Below are positions 13,074 through 14,816 of a DNA stretch of 14,816 bases, one piece after another; position 1 is the first letter of the stretch, and every line of letters begins with the position of its first letter. The stretch spans positions 1-14,816 of the forward strand of contig JAISCU010000087.1 of NCBI GenBank assembly GCA_031265345.1. Direction: 5' to 3'. A program made the translations under genes and the position numbers. The stretch comes from Bifidobacteriaceae bacterium (GTDB lineage: Bacteria; Actinomycetota; Actinomycetes; Actinomycetales; WQXJ01). The notes under the pieces were generated by a model. It saw nothing but the letters and a program-made list of their open reading frames with translations, was not told where the DNA came from and ran no database searches.

Positions 13074-14757
13074 CTCATCACCGGAAGATAGGTCAGCCAT
13101 TCGATGCCTGGGTCGTCCCTGATCCGGCCCCGCGCGTTGACGAAGAACTTGCCTGTGGGGGCTCTCACGGGAAGTCCGAGATCGTTGGCGAGACGCTGAG
13201 CGAAAGAGCCTGAACGACACCCGGTGGAACAAGACAGCATTCGCACCGATTGGCCACCCCAACCCCGGCGTCCCACGAACAATGGTTGCCACGGCATCTG
13301 GACCGATTTCACGCCCGAGATCATCAAAGACAGAGTTCGGTGTAGCATGCGCGACGACGTCGAAATGGCCCTCAGGCGGCTTGGCGCGCCGCGCGCTGCG
13401 GACCGCCTGGTCCGTGAGTTGGTCGCCGATCACGTTACGTCCGCTAAGCTTTAGCCCTTGCCGGGCGAAGAGCTCCTTACCCTTCTTGCCGAGGTTCTTG
13501 ATCCCGTCGCGGGCACCTTTCAACGCACTCGCCCCGGCCTCCATGGCTTTGTGCCCGGCGGTGCGGACGGCGGCTTTGACGGTCGCCTTGGCGCCTTGTT
13601 TGGCGGCCTGTTTGGCGGCCTGCTTCGCCAACACCGAAGCCGTAGTGGTCCCGCCGGCCGGGAACGCCGTCGAGCGCGCCGTAGTGGAAGTTGGCCACCT
13701 CCTGGGCGGTGTCGCGCGGGAGCAAGAGGAACAGCCCGACCAGGACCGCGAACAGCCCCAGCGGGTCGGTCAGCTGGACCGGGTTCCCGGCCGCGTACCC
13801 GTACGCGTCCCCGGTCGCCGAACCAGCCGGGTCGACCGACAAGAACAACCCGGTCGCGGGGTCCAGCCACCGGGCCCGCAAGTAGACCAGCCCCGTGGCC
13901 GGGTCCGCCCACTCCCCGGCGTACCCGAACCGGTTGGCCGTGGTCACGGGCACCAGCCGGGCGACCGGGACCGCCTGCCCGTAGGCGGTCCAGTCCGACC
14001 CGGCGGCCACGTCCCCGCCCTTGTCGGTGACGGCCCGGATGGACCCGGCCAGGTCCCCGTGCAAGAACAACGACGTGGACGATGCCGCCGCCCCGGACCC
14101 CGGCGGACCGGCGTTGACCGGGTGCTGGGCGAGCGGCGCGGACCCGAGCCCGTACACGAACCAATGGTCCCCGTCGGTCAGCATCGTGGGGACCGCGCGG
14201 GAGGTGTCCCACACGAACCCCGCCGAGTCCCCGGCGGGCCGCCCGTCGGCGCCCGACTCTGCCCTGGTCCGCAACAACCCGGCCGCGTCATAGGCGTAGG
14301 ACACCGCCGACCCGTCCGCCCCGGCCACCTGGGCGAGATTCCCCGCCTGGTCCCATGAGTACTGCCGCGCGACGGCGCCGCCCACGGTCTCCGAGACCCG
14401 CGCCCCGACCAGGTCATGGGCGAACGTCGTCGTGGCCCCGTCGGCGGCGGTGGCGGAGACCAGCCGCCCGGTCGCCGTCTCGTGGGCCAGCGCGGTCCCG
14501 GTGTCCAACGTCGTGAGCAGCCCGCCCAGAGTCGACGACACCGGCGACGCCGCCCCGTCCCCGCCGACTTCCGGGAGGGTGACCCCCGCGAGCCTCGCCT
14601 GCGAGTCCCACGAATACGCGGACGACCACACCTGGTCTGAGCCCCGCCCGGCGGCCCCGCCGCCCCGGCTCGCCGGGCCGGACAGTCCACCGCCGACCGC
14701 CAGCGCCAGGCACACCAGGCCGCCCAGGACCAGCCGAGACCCGCGGCCGCCAGTCAT
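13070..14757 (-). pseudogene. RHS polymorphic toxin, broken by two frameshifts
   Basis: A secreted RHS/YD-repeat toxin. It starts at ATG 14757 with a Sec-like signal (SRLVLGGLVCLALAVGG), has a few YD repeats, then the RHS core (NRFGYAGEWADPATGLVYLRARW, ending DPLGLF). After a short hydrophobic stretch the frame is lost near 13660. An Ala/Lys-rich linker (AKQAAKQ) and GHFDVVAHATPNSV continue in a second frame. Near 13262 a third frame takes over with GWGGQSVRMLSCSTG and SFAQRLANDLGLPVRAPTG, ending YLPVMR at 13070. Skipping one base at each site restores a continuous protein. The C-terminal domain, with His in VVAHAT and Cys in LSCSTG, recalls caspase-like cysteine peptidase folds; that is inference. 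The breaks could be real decay or sequencing errors. The frame is open upstream to the window edge, so a longer N-terminus is not excluded. Confidence 0.8.
13599..13622 (-). repeat. 12-base tandem repeat in the RHS linker
   Basis: TTTGGCGGCCTG is repeated exactly (13599-13610, 13611-13622) with degenerate copies on both sides. It encodes the AAKQ repeats of the linker between RHS core and toxin domain and lies about 35 bases from the first frameshift. Confidence 0.75.
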
Positions 14758-14816
14758 GGGCTCACAACCGCGCGCCCCGCCCGGCCCCGGCGGGGCCCCC
14801 CGCGCCCGGCCCCGCC
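14758..14816. other. GC-rich end of window with a strong hairpin
   Basis: GGCCCC at 14783-14788 and GGGGCC at 14792-14797 form a perfect hairpin with a 3-base loop. No ribosome site or TAnnnT box is seen in front of the RHS ATG at 14757, and its frame stays open to the window end. Confidence 0.4.

Noticed and set aside
13477..13657. C-terminal tail of the first RHS frame (GRQTGRQTRRQGDRQ and onward)
   Set aside because: This is out-of-frame reading after the first frameshift; the second frame gives the sensible AKQAAKQ linker and toxin start.
13282..14358. Plus-strand ORF of 358 codons across the RHS gene
   Set aside because: Pro/Gly/Arg-rich antisense of the RHS core; the minus-strand reading carries the conserved RHS motifs.
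1..14816. CRISPR array, tRNA or rRNA genes, insertion sequences, integrase or att sites
   Set aside because: No spaced identical repeats, cloverleaf, rRNA-like sequence or transposase motif was seen by eye; a tRNAscan or CRISPR search would settle weak cases.

Overview
The window is high-GC DNA with actinobacterial gene families (DUF3043, class 2 PyrD, ErpA/HesB with an actinobacterial-type sequence) and short TAnnnT -10 boxes placed right in front of start codons. It most likely comes from a chromosome of class Actinomycetes. I cannot name a genus.

Layout. Positions 146-4599 (+) hold a three-gene operon. It encodes a lipoprotein that fuses a substrate-binding domain to a von Willebrand A domain, a single-pass membrane protein with an XpaC-like helical cytoplasmic domain, and a TelA-family (toxic anion resistance) protein. 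Tail to tail with it, 4618-5185 (-) is a compact RelB/DinJ-YafQ toxin-antitoxin module. Positions 5236-11123 look like conserved core: leucyl aminopeptidase (-) diverging from dihydroorotate dehydrogenase (+), DUF3043 membrane protein (-) diverging from an M20 dipeptidase (+), an alpha/beta hydrolase overlapping the dipeptidase, and an ErpA-type Fe-S carrier. From 11124 to the end the region is accessory. It has an orphan Phd/YefM-like antitoxin (-), a roughly 480-base non-coding stretch with a perfect 12-bp inverted repeat, a DUF3800 gene (+), and an RHS polymorphic-toxin gene (-). The RHS gene is broken by two single-base frameshifts and is followed by a 39-codon ORF and a clear rho-independent terminator.

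How the parts may work together. The first operon pairs an extracytoplasmic sensor or binding lipoprotein with a membrane XpaC-like protein and cytoplasmic TelA. XpaC-TelA is a known pairing, so an envelope-stress assembly is a reasonable inference. The aminopeptidase, dipeptidase, PyrD and ErpA genes are housekeeping. The toxin-antitoxin pair, orphan antitoxin, DUF3800 gene and RHS toxin suggest that both flanks of the core are gene-exchange sites.

The most unusual regulatory feature is a pair of very short divergent intergenic regions (33 and 31 bases). Each carries two outward-facing -10 boxes 6-8 bases from both start codons, which predicts back-to-back leaderless transcription. The most unusual gene is the RHS toxin: its frameshift separates a His motif from a Cys motif that together resemble a caspase-like catalytic dyad. 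No tRNA, rRNA, CRISPR array or insertion sequence was seen.
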